The notes under the pieces are model-generated. The model saw only the letters and a list, made by a program, of their open reading frames with translations, did not search any database and had not been told where the DNA came from. A program made the translations under genes and the position numbers. 64,000 nt of DNA. Origin: Rosa chinensis (lineage: Eukaryota; Streptophyta; Magnoliopsida; Rosales; Rosaceae). This document shows, piece after piece, positions 10,723 through 23,264 of the stretch. Position 1 is the stretch's first letter, and each line of letters opens with the position of its first letter. The stretch covers positions 37,880,112-37,944,111 of the forward strand of contig NC_037091.1 in NCBI RefSeq assembly GCF_002994745.2. Reading direction: 5' to 3'.

Positions 10723-12799
10723 GCAGGACGCATTGATTAGTTTCATGTGATGTCAAGATTAAGATGTGTCAACCATGAATGCATTGCTCATTTCAAAGTA
10801 TAATGTTTTCAAATTTAATCTTATTTTCTAAATAGCTATTATCATGGAGATAATGATTAGTTCTCAGAATTAAGTTAGGCGATTATGAAAGAAAGACTGG
10901 TATTTGCAATTAGCCAATTAGGTTATATTCCATTGTAAAAAATAAATAAATTAATTAATTAAGTCGTCTTTGACTATGCCACTTCTGCGTCAATGTATTA
11001 ACGGAGGCGATATACATTAGCACTAGAGATCTATCAGTCCACACTGGAAAAAGAGAACAGTCATTTGAGTTTAATTATAAACAATTACGGAACAACACAT
11101 TAAGATCGAGCGTAGTGGAAAACTACATGGATGTTTGCACTTCGGGTGGCTAAATTGGGGAAGAATGTCAGCATGTCTTGTACGTAATTGGGACACGTCG
11201 ATGCTTCCGCATAGCAACTGATATAAGAGCCTACACATCAGTTGAGATTGGTGTCTCTTACTATTGAAATCTGAACAGCTTGAGTTCGATCTGTTTTTGG
11301 ATCAGAATATAGGTTTGGAATTTGGTTTCTTGTGGTCAAGATTGAGCTTTTAATTCAAATTGTGAGATGACATTTTAAATGGATTGAATCATATCAAGTT
11401 ATTTGAGGATGTTGACATCAAGAAGGATGAGATATGTTTATATCCCACCAAAGATTGATCTCACCAAACCTTTGTGTCGATAGATTGTTTGCGTGGTCGA
11501 TTTAATTCTTTTTGTTGTGCTGATCTATCTTTTTTTTTTCTTTGAACAAGGATATTGATTTCATTAGATCCAATAGCCAAAATGGGCTAGAGTCTAACAT
11601 GCACTTGAATACGAAACGGACAAGTCCCGAACTCTATCAAGCAAATGCAACTGATCATTACAAGACTGTTTTGAGCTCGCTAAAACAGCAAGCTTATAGT
11701 ACAAAGAACAACTCCGTGTCTCCTAGGGCAAAATCATCTTCTAACCGCCTATTAGCCAATCACGCAATTGTGGTACCAATAGAACGCCATTTCCTAGCAA
11801 ACAAATAGGAGTAAACTCCTTGTCCATAAGTCGCTTGACAACCAATCTTATTCCAGACAATTACCCACTCTCGTAGCAGTCATGATCTGAAACGATTGGT
11901 CCTGGACCATAAATCGACCTGACAGCCCGAGAAGGTCCACCTCTTAGGCCAGGCCCACCTTCAACGTTAAGTAACAAAAGAAGGTGGCAATCCACTTTCC
12001 TTACTGGCCTACAACATGGAGTTCATCTGCCCAAGTCTGAGCCTAGGCCCAAAAGCCTCGGCCCAAACCCGAACAAAGATACCAGCAGCCCTAGCTTGCA
12101 CTGGCCAGATTACTTTTACTGCCGTCTGCCCTTCTGGTGGTTGACTACTCCACCGCAACATCAGAAACTCCAAGCAGAGACCGCCAAAGCGCAACGAACC
12201 AAGCCACGCCTCCCTTGCTCTGCGTAGCCAGCTAGAAATCAAGCTGCTGTTCGGAATCAAATTTCATATCAGAGCAAGAAAAATCGATCGAAGCTTTTCA
12301 GCCCCGAATCCACCAACACGACCACCTCCAATCAATGTCGCGCTTCACACAACCCTCACCTCTGACACCATGAAGCTGGAACGATCAGCCTTGCTGCGAC
12401 GCACATGACTTTCCGCCACAAACCCTGAACCAGTACAGTCTCACCAAGCCATGGCCGGTGTTGATCTATCTTAATTTCATGGAAATGAATAAATTCAGAT
12501 ATAATAAAAACCCTTGATGTCCAATATGCATCACTTTTCTCTTGCTCTTCAAACCCAAAAACAACCGTCACTAGTTTCTATCAGCCTCCCTTCATTTCTA
12601 CTCATTTCACTTTCTTCTTCATCCAACCTCCACCTCCTCCAGAGCACTAGGCACTGCAGTAATTGGCCTAAAAAGGTCTAGTGGAAAGTTCACAAATATA
12701 GAAACAAACATGTAAATATAACTTACTTTATAATTTTCCTTAATTTATTTAATTTATAAATGAATTTATCAATCCATTTCAAAAATACAAAGTGACATT
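10723..12799. other. Intergenic DNA; poly-T-bounded GC-richer segment of uncertain origin
   Basis: From 10723 to about 11525 nothing is recognised. A run of T at 11530-11539 followed by TTTGAACAAGG opens a GC-richer stretch that lasts to about 12650. It resembles the 3' end of a LINE read on the minus strand, with its poly-A seen as poly-T. Minus-strand frames at 12009-12260 and 12356-12571 show no domain I can name. An old 5'-truncated non-LTR element is possible but unproven. Confidence 0.3.
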
Positions 12800-13370
12800 T
12801 ATTGTTAACTCTACATGGAACACTTTGAAACTTTCTTAGGTTCTCCCCTCTGATATTGTCCATAGAATTGCACAAATTTCGTTACCTTTTTTCTTTACCC
12901 CTGATGAAATGTGTTCGGGTGCAATTGGGAATGGCAAGTTTAGTATTAAATCTACTTCTTCCCTACTGGTGCAAAATATGGAAATATGGCAGCTCATTCC
13001 AAGTCTAAATTGTTATCCGAAAGGTGGAAACATCAGATTCCCCTTAAGGTTAAAGTGTTTGCCACGCAACTCATTAGAAAACGACTTCTTACTCGAGGTC
13101 AGGTTTTTACTCATCAACCTATTGATCAGTCCTGTCCTATCTGTGGCGCTCCTATTGAAACACAAGATCATATCTTTTTCTTTTGTCTAGCTACAACTAC
13201 AATTTGGCTAACCACCTTTCCAAACTTTCAAGTTCAAAACTAACAACGCTTTTTTATTGACTTGCTAGACTTTTTAGCCTCCAGTTCTGGTACTTCTGAC
13301 CCCACTGCTTTTGGTATAGCCCTTACTACTGCCTATACAATTTGGAAAGCTAGGAATGGACTGATGTTAC
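12800..13370 (+). pseudogene. LINE remnant 1, part A: zinc-binding (zf-RVT) region after the reverse transcriptase
   Basis: Broken frames together spell the C-terminal part of a plant LINE ORF2. The VLPSDIVHRIAQIS segment near 12842 comes first. A zf-RVT segment around 13060-13200 follows, with RKRLLTRGQVF, then DQSCPICGAPIETQDHIFFF (CPxC...HxFFxC type). An IWKARN motif, which normally precedes RNase H, ends this part. Frameshifts prevent a continuous protein. The sequence stops at the target site of the 4.6-kb insertion and resumes at 17970. Confidence 0.8.
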
Positions 13371-14597
13371 ATCCCATTTCTCGATTTACTAGTTTACTAG
13401 TCATTTGGACTGTAAACGATAATTATTTTCACTATTTACTTTGTTTCGATACTTTTAGTGGACCAAATAGTTGACTTTTTGTTCGAGTCAGTTTTTGAAA
13501 AAAATTTCTTCACGAAAGTTGTAGAGGACGTTAAACCGAGTCCGTGGACATATGACATGTTTAAATCGGAGTTTTGTATGCGGAAGTTATGGCCAAAATA
13601 CTAAAGTTACTGTTCATGATATTTTCTGTAAAATGAGGAGTTACCGTGGTAAGTTTCCATACCCCCGAGAGTTTCTCTCTCTTCTCTCTCTCCCCCCGAC
13701 CTAGTCATCTTCTTCCTGCGATATCTCCACTGTCCAGCGACGGATGGTGACGCCACAGGTATTGTTGGAAAGCTCTCGTCGTCCTCTTCAATTCTAGTGT
13801 GGTTTGGTAGCTTGGCTTGAACCTTGGAAGGTGCAGCAAGGAGAAGAAGAAAGCAGCGTCACCGTTTTTCGGGTTTTGGTTGGAACTCGAGTTTCCAACC
13901 ACCTCCAACTACGATTCTTGTTGGGTCTTTGAGCTCTTGGATCATACAACCATCCCTCAAAGTCTCTTGGTCCAATTTGAAGTGTGGAGCACGAATCGAA
14001 TGATTGAAATTCTTGGGGATGTTGTAAGGAACATTTTGGCATAGGTGTTGATACTCGGTTTAGGGGTTGGCCACGGGCCACTATTGGTGGCGTGTGGGGG
14101 CCGATTCTGGCTTCCTAAATTGGCTGGTTGTGTTTCGTGTAACTTGTGGAGCTTGTTAGTGTGTGTTTGGTAAATTTTGGAAAAGGTTTAGTATTGATTG
14201 TGATTTTTCCGAAGTATGGAGTTTTGATTATCGATTTACGAGAATTCGACCATCGGATTTCTCTCGGTTCAGCCCTAGAACCTTTAAATTAACTAATTGG
14301 TCTTAGTGGTGGAGTTTGGGATGAATCTGAGAAGAAATGGAGATGTTAATTTACAAAGGGTTTCCAGGTTTTGTTTCTGAGTTGTTTTTATTGTCGACCA
14401 TTTTAAATTGTGGTTTACGAGTTGTCATTTGTTCAGGATGACATGTAGAGCCATTACTCGATGAGGATACCCACACTTGACTGATTTAGCTATATAAATA
14501 TATAAATATATATATACACACACACACACACGGTGAGTGGACATTTATTTTGAACTAAAATGTATGCGATTCTAAGTATTTGGAATTAAATATTGGG

Positions 14598-15831
14598 TTT
14601 TTTATTTCAACAGTGTCTGAACTCTTCGAGAACTTTTGAAATGATACATGAACTTTCAAAGTTATCAATGTGATACCTGAACTCATTTTTTCGTATCAAC
14701 ATCGTACTTGCGGTCGATTTCCATCACAGAACCGTTAACTATGACCACGTGCCCAGCACAAGAGGCACAAAATAAGGGTAAAAATGACATTTCCCACTTC
14801 CTTTAGTTCTTCACGGGGTTTTTTACTATAACAGTGTCTGAACTTTTCGAGGACTTTTGAAATGATACTTGAACTTTCAAAGTTATCAATGTGATACCTG
14901 GACTCATTTTTTCGTATCAACGTCATACCTGCGGTCGATTTCCGTCACAGAACTGTTAACTATGACCACATGCCCAGCACATGAGGCACTTAATGAGGTT
15001 AAAAGACTAATTTACCCTCAAAAATATTGTTTTTTTATTTTTTTTGCTTTCTTTCTTTCTTTCCTTTTTTCTTTCTTGTTTTTCTTTTTCGACGTTTTCT
15101 TCCCTCTGATTTGTCCCCTCCAATTGGAAGCCATGGCCGCAAATCAGATCTCACCTTCTCTCTCAACCACCCAACCCTTTCCAAGCACTACCTAACTACA
15201 ACCACATTGAACTCAGCTAGATCGATATAGCTACCTTGCAAAAATTCAAGCTCCTCGCCACTTAATGCCCTGTCGTCGCCTGAAGTCCCACGCGCAGCCC
15301 ATCCGCCAGCCCCGTCATCCACCTCCACTAATGTAAAACCCTCAGATTGTTCCTCACCAGCCCCGACCGCCACCGATTGCCTCCCCAGAGTACCTCGTCT
15401 GATGCTCCCACTAAGTACTGATATTACAACCGCAAATAACCAAAGGCCAGTTCTTTTTTGGACAAATTGATTAGAAGCTGGAATCAGTGAAATGATCATT
15501 GCCCCATTGTTCGATAAATCATATACATATAGATATAGTTATACATAGACACGCAGTCGCGGAAAAAACAGTTTTGGGTTTTCTCCCATCATCACCATCC
15601 TTCGCCTTTTTGCCGCTGTTAAGAGAGAGAAAGAGAGTTGTAGAGAGAGACTCTCAGTCTCCTTCACTTTTGTAGATTTTGATTCAATTACAAAGACATG
15701 GACTATTTTTGAAATTCATGAACTTATGTTGTGATGTTAGTTGCGGTGAGGAAGCCGAGTGCCACAACGGCGTAGCCCGCCTCCGTCATATCTCCGGCAA
15801 GCTGCACAAGAAGGTCTGGATTGCCGCCGAC

Positions 15832-15870
<39 letters not shown>

Positions 15871-16594
15871 CCCTCTGTCTGAAATCTCAGATAAATTCCA
15901 AGTCTCAGATCCGGAGGCCAAGAGTCGTGAAATCGTCTACACCGCTCCGGCCTGCAATAAATTCAGAGAAGCAAAGCTATCGAGCAAGTTGTGCTTGGAG
16001 AACTCCGACGAGATGGAGTCCCCGGCGGTGTCCGTCCATCAGAGAATTGGATTCAAGTTTTACTTTGGGTTTTGCATTTTGTTAGGAAATGTCATCATCC
16101 CATCTGATTGCATTTTGCAGATGAAAAAGGAAATAGAAATGGAGAAGAAGAATTGAAGGTACGACGAGACAAGTGAAGAACTAAAGGAAGTGGGAAAGGT
16201 CATTTTTACCCTTATTTTGTGCCTCATGTGCTGGGCACGTGGTCATAGTTAACGGTTCTATGACTGAAATCGATCGCAGGTACGACGTTGATACGAAAAA
16301 ATGAGTTCAAGTATCACATTGATAACTTTGAAAGTTTAGGTATCATTTCAAAAGTCCTCGAAGAGTTCAGATACTGTTGAAGTATATACTTTTGAGGGTA
16401 AATTAGTCTTTTAACCTCATTAAGTGCCTCACGTGCTGGGCACGTGGTCATAGTTAACGGTTATGTGATAGAAATTGACGGCAGGTACGATGTTGATACA
16501 AAAAAATGAGTTGAGGTATCACATTGATAACTTTGAAAGTTCAAGTATCATTTCAAAAGTCCTCGAAGAGTTCAGACACTGTTGAAGTAAAAAA
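14598..16594. mobile_element. Long-TIR MULE-like element with doubled inverted arms and captured gene DNA
   Basis: Two direct copies of a roughly 210-bp arm start near 14606 and 14828 (CAACAGTGTCTGAAC and TAACAGTGTCTGAAC). Two inverted copies end near 16384 and 16588. Each arm runs through CTTTCAAAGTTATCAATGTG, CGTATCAAC and GTTAACTATGACCACGTGCC. The layout is therefore arm-arm-core-arm-arm. The core (about 15020-16160) is GC-richer than the surroundings and holds an eIF1A-like fragment, which makes this a Pack-MULE candidate. I could not find a clean 9-bp TSD, so the superfamily call rests on long TIRs and gene capture. Confidence 0.7.
15729..15840 (+). pseudogene. Captured fragment resembling translation initiation factor eIF1A
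   Basis: The frame gives a stretch containing HISGKLHKKVWIAADHI. The core of eIF1A reads CHIRGKMHKKVWIAAGDI, so this is the OB-fold strand region of the factor that promotes start-codon scanning on the 40S subunit. Only about 37 codons are recognisable. The 3' side runs straight into a TC microsatellite (15838-15868) and the upstream side does not match the factor. It lies in the core of the long-TIR element and cannot make a functional protein. The match is short but distinctive. Confidence 0.6.
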
Positions 16595-16967
16595 TATGAA
16601 ATGGTTTCTTCGACATTTTGGAAAATGATATTGGATCTTATATTATAATTTTGCTTTTGGATTATAATTTGAGCACATAATCTGATTCAGAATTTGATTT
16701 CGATTTACCTCGTGAATTACTTTGATGATGATTTTGGAGACTTAATTGTGATTTAATTCAATGTTGACTTTCGGGAAAGATTTCGCTTTACTATTTGTTT
16801 GACTTTGAGTTTTTGACGTTTTATCTCTGATATATGGCATGTTGGATTCTAGAATCGGTTTGACTAGCTATGAGAACCATGCGCTTGGTGATACTATGAT
16901 GATGTTAGTTATAGTCTGACTTGTTATATTTGGTTGTTTGTTGAATTGTGACTTATGTTGTTCGAGC

Positions 16968-17172
16968 CACTAGGAGAAAGGGGGTGGATTAGTGGTTTTA
17001 TAGGAGTGTAGCACCAGGAGAGAGGGGATGTACTGGTAGCTGTATAGTTGAGTCGAAGACACTAGGAGAGAATGGATGAACTAGTGGTCTTCAAATGGAG
17101 GTACTAAGAGAGAGGGGATGTAGTGGTGGCTGTAGAAGTAGCGGTGGCTCCACGAGGGAGGGGATGTATTGG
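16968..17172. repeat. Degenerate tandem repeat of CACTAGGAGAGAGGGGATG type
   Basis: About five imperfect units contain ACTAGGAGA or AGGAGAG followed by GGGGATG and GTGG (near 16968, 17018, 17058, 17100 and 17150). Spacing varies around 35-60 bp. It lies within the 4.6-kb insertion, and similar minisatellites occur in long plant LTRs. Confidence 0.6.
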
Positions 17173-17969
17173 AGGTTTAGATAATGATTATCATTTTCGG
17201 AGATTTATGTAATGATGTATACAAGTATTTTGTGGACCCCTTGAGCTATTGTTGTACACTAAGTAAACATATGTGTGAGGTTTGAATTGTTGGCTTCTCT
17301 GTCCGATAAAAGTATTTTCATAAATGTTGATTTAAAGCTTTTTATTTTACTATGTTGAATCGCATGCTTGGTTTTTAAAAGCGTTTTTGAAGCGAGAAAG
17401 AATTAGATTATTCATTTCATTTATTTTGATTTAGTTATTTTTTTCGTCCACTCACTCTAATATTTTCAAATACTTTTCCTTGGGCCATTAATTTGGTTTC
17501 AAATGTCCAGTTTACAGTGTTGCTGGTTCGGCATATTTAGGAGTTAAGGCATAGCATCTTTCCGCTACTACCATTTTGTGTAGGTTACTAGCTTAACCTA
17601 CTTGTAATGTAATTCGGTTAGTTTTCCTAAAATGCTCTGATTACCTATTGGGATAATTGTTATATTTTGGGAGTGATGTTTATGTACTTGGGATCATGTT
17701 AAAATTCAAATATTGTAGTGAACTGTAGGAGGGTTGGTTTGGTTTTTACGTGGATGTGGAGTTGTGTTTTGGTGAGTAGGGTGGCTCCAGAAGATTAAGG
17801 GTGAATTGTTAGAAGTGTAAATGTGTCCTTACAGGTTCGAGGGGACATTCTGTCGAATTTTCAGTAAAACCTTATTTATAAGTGGGCTCCGGAGGGCCAA
17901 TTCGGATTTCAGGGTAAAATTTCGGGACGAGTCCGGTCAACTGATTTTAGGAACCAGAATTTTATCCCA

Positions 17970-18575
17970 TCAAAAGTAGTTTATATTGTAAACCGTCTCT
18001 GGAGTAATTATTTTTCTCTTCATTTTACACCTCCAAAACAGCCCTCCCATTCTCTTCTCAAATGGTATCCTAACCAACAAGGTCATTTAAAACTTACTTT
18101 CAACGGTTCTGTACTGTCAAATTTCAGTGCGGCTGCTGGTTTTGTTTTTATAGATTCCTTTGGGGAACCTATTCTTGCTAGTGCCAATTTTGTTGGAACT
18201 CATGACATTTTGTTAACAGAAGCTTTAGCATTACATGTAGGTCTCCATGCTACCTGGTTGCATGACTTCTCCAATATCGAAGTTGAGGGAGATTCTAAAC
18301 TGCTCCTTCATAGCATTAACAATGTGGCTCAAACTCCTTGGCATATAAAGCAGGTGTTAAAGGACACTAAAGTCATTTCTTTTTGTCACATGAAGAGAGA
18401 AGCTAATTTCCTAGCTGATGTCATTGCCAAACTTAGCCATCAACTACAAGGTCGGAGCTGGACTCGATCTCTCCCACTATCAGCTTCCTCAGCTTTCCTG
18501 CTGGACAACTTGGATTTTGGTTGTTTGCATGGTTTTCAGTTGTAGTTTTCTTCTACTTTTCGAAAAAAATTGACA
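17970..18575 (+). pseudogene. LINE remnant 1, part B: RNase H domain and 3' end
   Basis: The frame that continues LINE part A reads VVYIVNRLWSNYF, then a plant-type RNase H domain. LTFNGS replaces the usual catalytic ...DGS (first Asp changed to Asn), TEALALHVGL supplies the glutamate, VEGDSKLL the second aspartate, and REANFLADVIAKL the C-terminal motif. The frame is open from about 18210 to the stop at 18545. No clear poly-A tail is left. The loss of the first aspartate and the 4.6-kb insertion make it dead. Confidence 0.8.
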
Positions 18576-20850
18576 TTTATTAAGAATACGAGATCTTTAA
18601 TGACAACTAATAAAAAAGAAATGTCTAGAAATAAAAGCAAGAAAATTACCGCACCAAACACTATAATGTTTTAAGTTAACGAACAAATATAATCTAGTTT
18701 ATCGGCCACCATATTTGCCTCTATATATTATGAGCAAAAGTTTGTGTTATTGAGACTGAAAGTGAGAAGTTTTGATGTAGTTGATAATAGCTGAAACTCT
18801 CCATAAAATCTAAAAATTTTCACGACTTCAATCACGATCTTGAAAAGAAGACCTAAATCACCGTAAACATTAAGCCTTTGCAATCGAAGCATCTTTACCA
18901 ATAAAAAAGGAAACCAAAAACCAAGAGGTTCTACTTTATGAACCGAAGCAAAAAGTGGAAAACCTATTGGAATAAAATAAAAAATAAAAAACCAGAGTAT
19001 TATGTCCAAAAAAAAAAAAACACTATAATAATTAAATAATAGGTGATAAAAGTGAAGAAACAAGGAAATTAAAGTCACATGATACAGTTATGTGGTGTCG
19101 TATTCATCATTAAACATCATTAGGACCAAAAAATAATTGTACGTCAATATGAAAACAAAGATTCATAATTGTCAAATCACGCTTCTATTATGCATTAATT
19201 AGTTACCATCTTAAAAGTAACACATGGTTTTCCTTAAACAGCGACTTCTAGACTTGCCTCTCGATTAATGACCATTTGTTTTAGTCTTTTTTTGGAACAT
19301 AACCCACCAAAAAAAAAACCAATGTGGTTAATTTGTAAATAACAAAGAAATTTAGGGTAAGTTGTAGAGAACTCCTGTGGAGACAAAACCAATCACACCT
19401 CACAGCTTTTCCCCATTAAAAGAGGGAAGCAAAAAAACAACGAGCGATTACTGTCAGCTTTTAATAAAAAAGAAAAATATATAATTAAATGCATTGGATA
19501 ATATCGACATTAATTTCCAGGAAAGAAAATTACAAGGCTTATGATGCAAAGGTGGTTTCCTACCATAAAGACCCCACACGGCGTCGTTCTCGGGTAGACG
19601 GGACTTTCCAGGAGGGAAGGTAATAAGGAAGGTTCGTAGGGCACCTCGGAGGGTCTCCGGCCCTATAACTTTGGGGTCGCGAAGTCGAGCCACTAATCCA
19701 CTATGAATATCCTTGTGATAGTTTGACCATACCTAACGAATTTGGCCCAATGCAACCAATTTGGTAATTCACAATAAGTAGGCACCCCACGGCCAAGAAT
19801 TGTTTTTATCAGTATGTACTTTGTAGGCCAAGTGAAATGGTTCACATGGATTTTTGGATTAAATGCATATAATGGGTGTGAAAGTGGAAGATGTGATCTG
19901 ATTCTAAGTACATTGGTGTGAAAGAAAGAACCCTAATTTCTATAGATGTGTGGGGGCATTTCAACAAAACATAGGTCGACCAAGGGGGATGACTTGGTGT
20001 GTTGAAATTATGATCGATCAGTTGATATAATATATGATGTCAACAATAAATGATTTTGGTGTGTGCACCGACTTCCTTCTTTGGTATCAAAATATTTGCT
20101 CAAAACTATTTTCCTCAACGGCTTTCTTATTTGCTCGTTAGATTATGCACCATAAGGGTTATGATAAAAAATAATGAAACCCATGTGGCCACGTCAAGCA
20201 ACCACCGTCGCCATATTACTCTATCGCGAAAATCAAATAATATTTCTATAATATTTGATGAGCGGTATTACCGTCTTTACAACATACAAACGCAAATAGT
20301 TTGACAATTTATTTCTAACATGGAGATCGTTAATTACATTGATTGTTTGAATAAAACGTTAGCTAATGACATAACATCAATGCCAAACTACCATTTGACA
20401 TCCATAAAATGCACTTTCAAGTTTTGCAATGGTCCGATGTGTGCTTAGGTTACTACTCCAACCCCATCACCACATTAACACAAACTCCATAGGGGTCGAG
20501 TTTAGGGATGAGGAGAGTAGAGCAGGTTGGGGATCAAAATATCATCCTCCTCAAAGTCATTCTCTACTCCATTCCCACCCTAATCTACGTTATTATATAT
20601 TGGGGATTTCTCGTATCCGTACTCATTGAGGATTAAGTCTCTATATCCGTTTTTCGAATTTTCGTTAAAATATATTGCTAATTCACTTTAATAAAAATTA
20701 TTATATAGTAATTTAATTTTAAAAATATGAAATTACAATCTAAATGACATAACATATCAAAGAATTTTGACTTTTAAATATATTATTAGTGTTATGTTTA
20801 ATCATTTATCAACATATTTAGAGACAAAGTTCATTGTTATTTATAGAATT
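18576..20850. other. Intergenic DNA with no recognised gene
   Basis: AT-rich sequence with A-runs near 19008-19020. A GC-richer block at 19545-19700 looks unlike its surroundings but matches nothing I know. A G/C-biased stretch at 20485-20600 resembles another at 25165-25260, on the far side of LINE remnant 2. These two might be the ends of one older element interrupted by the LINE. Confidence 0.5.
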
Positions 20851-20854
20851 TGGT

Positions 20855-22920
20855 AAAAAGTTTTACCGAACAGGTTGAAGAAAGTTTTGGAAGACAGTAT
20901 ATCTCCTTTGCAAAGTGCCTTTGTGCCAGGTAGACTCGTCTCTGACAACGCTTTAGTGAACAATGAAGTTGCGCATCAGATGCATATCAATAGAAGATCA
21001 GGTGATGAAACCTTTGCATTAAAATTGGACATTAGCAAAGCATATGATCGTTTGGAATGAGGTTTTTTGAAACTCATGCTTCTGCAACTTGGTTTTGTTG
21101 CAACCTGGGTGGTCCTTATTACTGCAGTCAAATATTCTTTCAACCTTAATGGTGAGCCTAGAGGTTATGTTATTCCTTCTCTTGGAATCCAACAAGGGAT
21201 CCACTCTCTCCCTACTTATTCATATTATGTGCAGAAGGCCTATCCTCCTTTATCACTTCTTTTGTGCAACAAAATTGATTACAGGGAGTGCAGTTAGCCC
21301 CCACAACGCCAAAGCTCCATCATTTATTGTTTGCTGGTGATTCATTTCTATTTGGAATGGTTATAATGGAAGAGTGTCAGCAGGTACACAATATTTTGAA
21401 CACTTATGAACTTGCTTCAAGTCAGCAGGTCAATTAAGCAAAAACTAGTGTCGCTTTTTCAAAGAATGTTAAGATGCAAGAGCAACATCAACTAGCTAAT
21501 GCTTTCGGAGTTCAACATGTGGATAAGCATGAGCGGTATCTCAGTCTGCCTACTCATGTGGGTAGGTTGAAGACGGAGGCTTTTGATTATCTTAAAGAAA
21601 GACTGTCAAAGAAGGTTATTAGTTGGCGTGCAAAGCTATTAAGTGGAGGTGGAAATGAGATTCTTATTAATGCAGTGGCACATGCAGTTCCTATGTATGT
21701 TATGAATTGCTATTTATTACCACAGGGTTTCTGTTCTGATCTGCACCAACTTTGTGCTCAATTTTGGTGGGGAGATTCTGATTCCAAAAAGAAAATCCAT
21801 TGGAAATCTTGGGAACGATTATGTATTCCAAAAAATGAAGGTGGAATGGGTTTTAAGGATTTAAACCTTTTCAACCTGGCTATGCTCAAGGTTGCCACTT
21901 ACTAAAAAACCCTGATTCTCTTTTAGCTCGGTTGTACCAGGCCATCTACTACCCTAATGGCTCTTTTTGGGAGGCTGAGCTAGGGCAGTAGCCATCCTTC
22001 TCATGGAGGAGCATTCTGGAAGCCCAATCAGTTTTAGAAGTTGGTGCTCATTGGATGGTGGGAATCGGAACTGAAATAAAAATTTAGGAGCACATATGGC
22101 TCCCTGTATACCGTAATGCTATAAGACCTTCATTACATCTACCAGTACAAGGACCGAAATTTAATTTGTTTATGAGCTTATCCATGAAGACTCTGCTACT
22201 TGGAATGTTGAGGTGTTTGATGCATTATTCTCACCACCAGAAGCATCTTTGATCAAAGCTATTCCCTTGAGTCAAAGTCGTCCTCGAGATAAATTTGCTT
22301 GGCACCCTCATGAGAAAGGTATTTTCACTACCGATTCAACTTACTTTGTTTCCAGGGATATTGCCTTGAACCAGGTTGTTCACTGTCCTCCACCTGATGC
22401 TTCCAACAATTGGGGAAGACTTTATGGAAGGCTAAAGTTCCAAAAAATTTTGCTATTCGTATTTGGAGAGCATGCTAGGATATCTTGCCTACTAAAGCTT
22501 GTTTGTTAGCTAAAGGTTATGAAGGGGAATCAGACTGCCTTTTTTGTGATTGTCCTATGAAAACTGTAGGACATGTACTGGTAGATTGTCTGGTGCAAGG
22601 GAGTTGCTAAGCTCTGTGTCGCTGCAGCTGACTTGCCCGGTCACTCCAATTTTTGTATTTAAAGAATGAATGCTAGAGTGTGCTTCTAGAATTACTTTAC
22701 CACAGTTTGAAAAGCTTCTGATGTTCTTGTGGGCATTGTGGCAAAATAGGAATGCAATGTTATGGGAAGACAAGCCTAAACTTCTAGCAGATATATCTAT
22801 CTCTACATTGGGATGGCTTGAGGAATATAAGCTGGTACTCACATCTACAGTATTAGGGGTTCGTATTGTGCAAAGATGGACTTGTCCGGGTGAGAATACT
22901 TTGAAATGTAATATTGATGG
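20855..22920 (+). pseudogene. LINE remnant 2, part A: reverse transcriptase and zf-RVT
   Basis: This 5'-truncated plant LINE starts inside the reverse transcriptase. KKVLEDSISPLQSAFVPGR and ALKLDISKAYDR (the palm D motif) are at 20875-21055. A GIQQG segment stands for the usual G(I/L)RQGDPLSP. Near 21325-21350 LLFAGDS replaces (F/Y)ADDS, so a catalytic Asp is Gly. The thumb region follows at 21474-21905 ([34 protein letters not shown]). A zf-RVT segment near 22520-22600 has CLFCDCPMKTVGHVLVDC. Many stops and frameshifts occur. The element continues into RNase H sequence (KCNIDGNF), where a Pack-MULE interrupts it at 22930. Confidence 0.9.
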
Positions 22921-23231
22921 AAACTTTAAGGGAAAATCGTCCAAACAATGTCTGAACTTTTCCAAACTATTAATTTTCATACCTATACTTCAAAAAATAT
23001 CAAAATGGTACCTGACAATTTAAGCCCGACCCAATTTATGTACCTAGCAACAGTAAAATCGTTAACTCCGTTAACTTTTGAAGGATATTTTCGTCATTTT
23101 ACTATTCATCTTCTCTAAAATTCTTGACTCTCCTTTCCCTCTGCAGCTTCACCATTGTTCTTCTTCTCCATCCTCTTTTTCTCCTCCACCGAAACCATGA
23201 CATTCCCATTTCTCACTAAAATCCTCTGCGC

Positions 23232-23263
<32 letters not shown>

Positions 23264-23264
23264 G

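Larger units (their letters stand above)
13377..17963. mobile_element. 4.6-kb insertion splitting LINE remnant 1
   Basis: ATCCCA occurs at 13371-13376 and again at 17964-17969, exactly where the LINE stops and resumes, which fits a 5-6 bp duplication as made by LTR elements. The left side reads TGTTACATCCC and the right side contains ATTTCGGGACGAG. Both wordings are seen at ends of Gypsy/Tekay-type LTRs, but I see no second LTR and no gag-pol, so a solo LTR or non-coding LTR derivative is the best guess. It contains a TA/CA microsatellite near 14500, a degenerate tandem repeat at 16968-17172, and a nested element at 14598-16594. Confidence 0.6.

Noticed and set aside
12009..12571. Minus-strand frames of 83 and 71 codons
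   Set aside because: No domain, no splice-linked continuation. The GC-rich DNA may be an old retroelement but gives no support for a gene.
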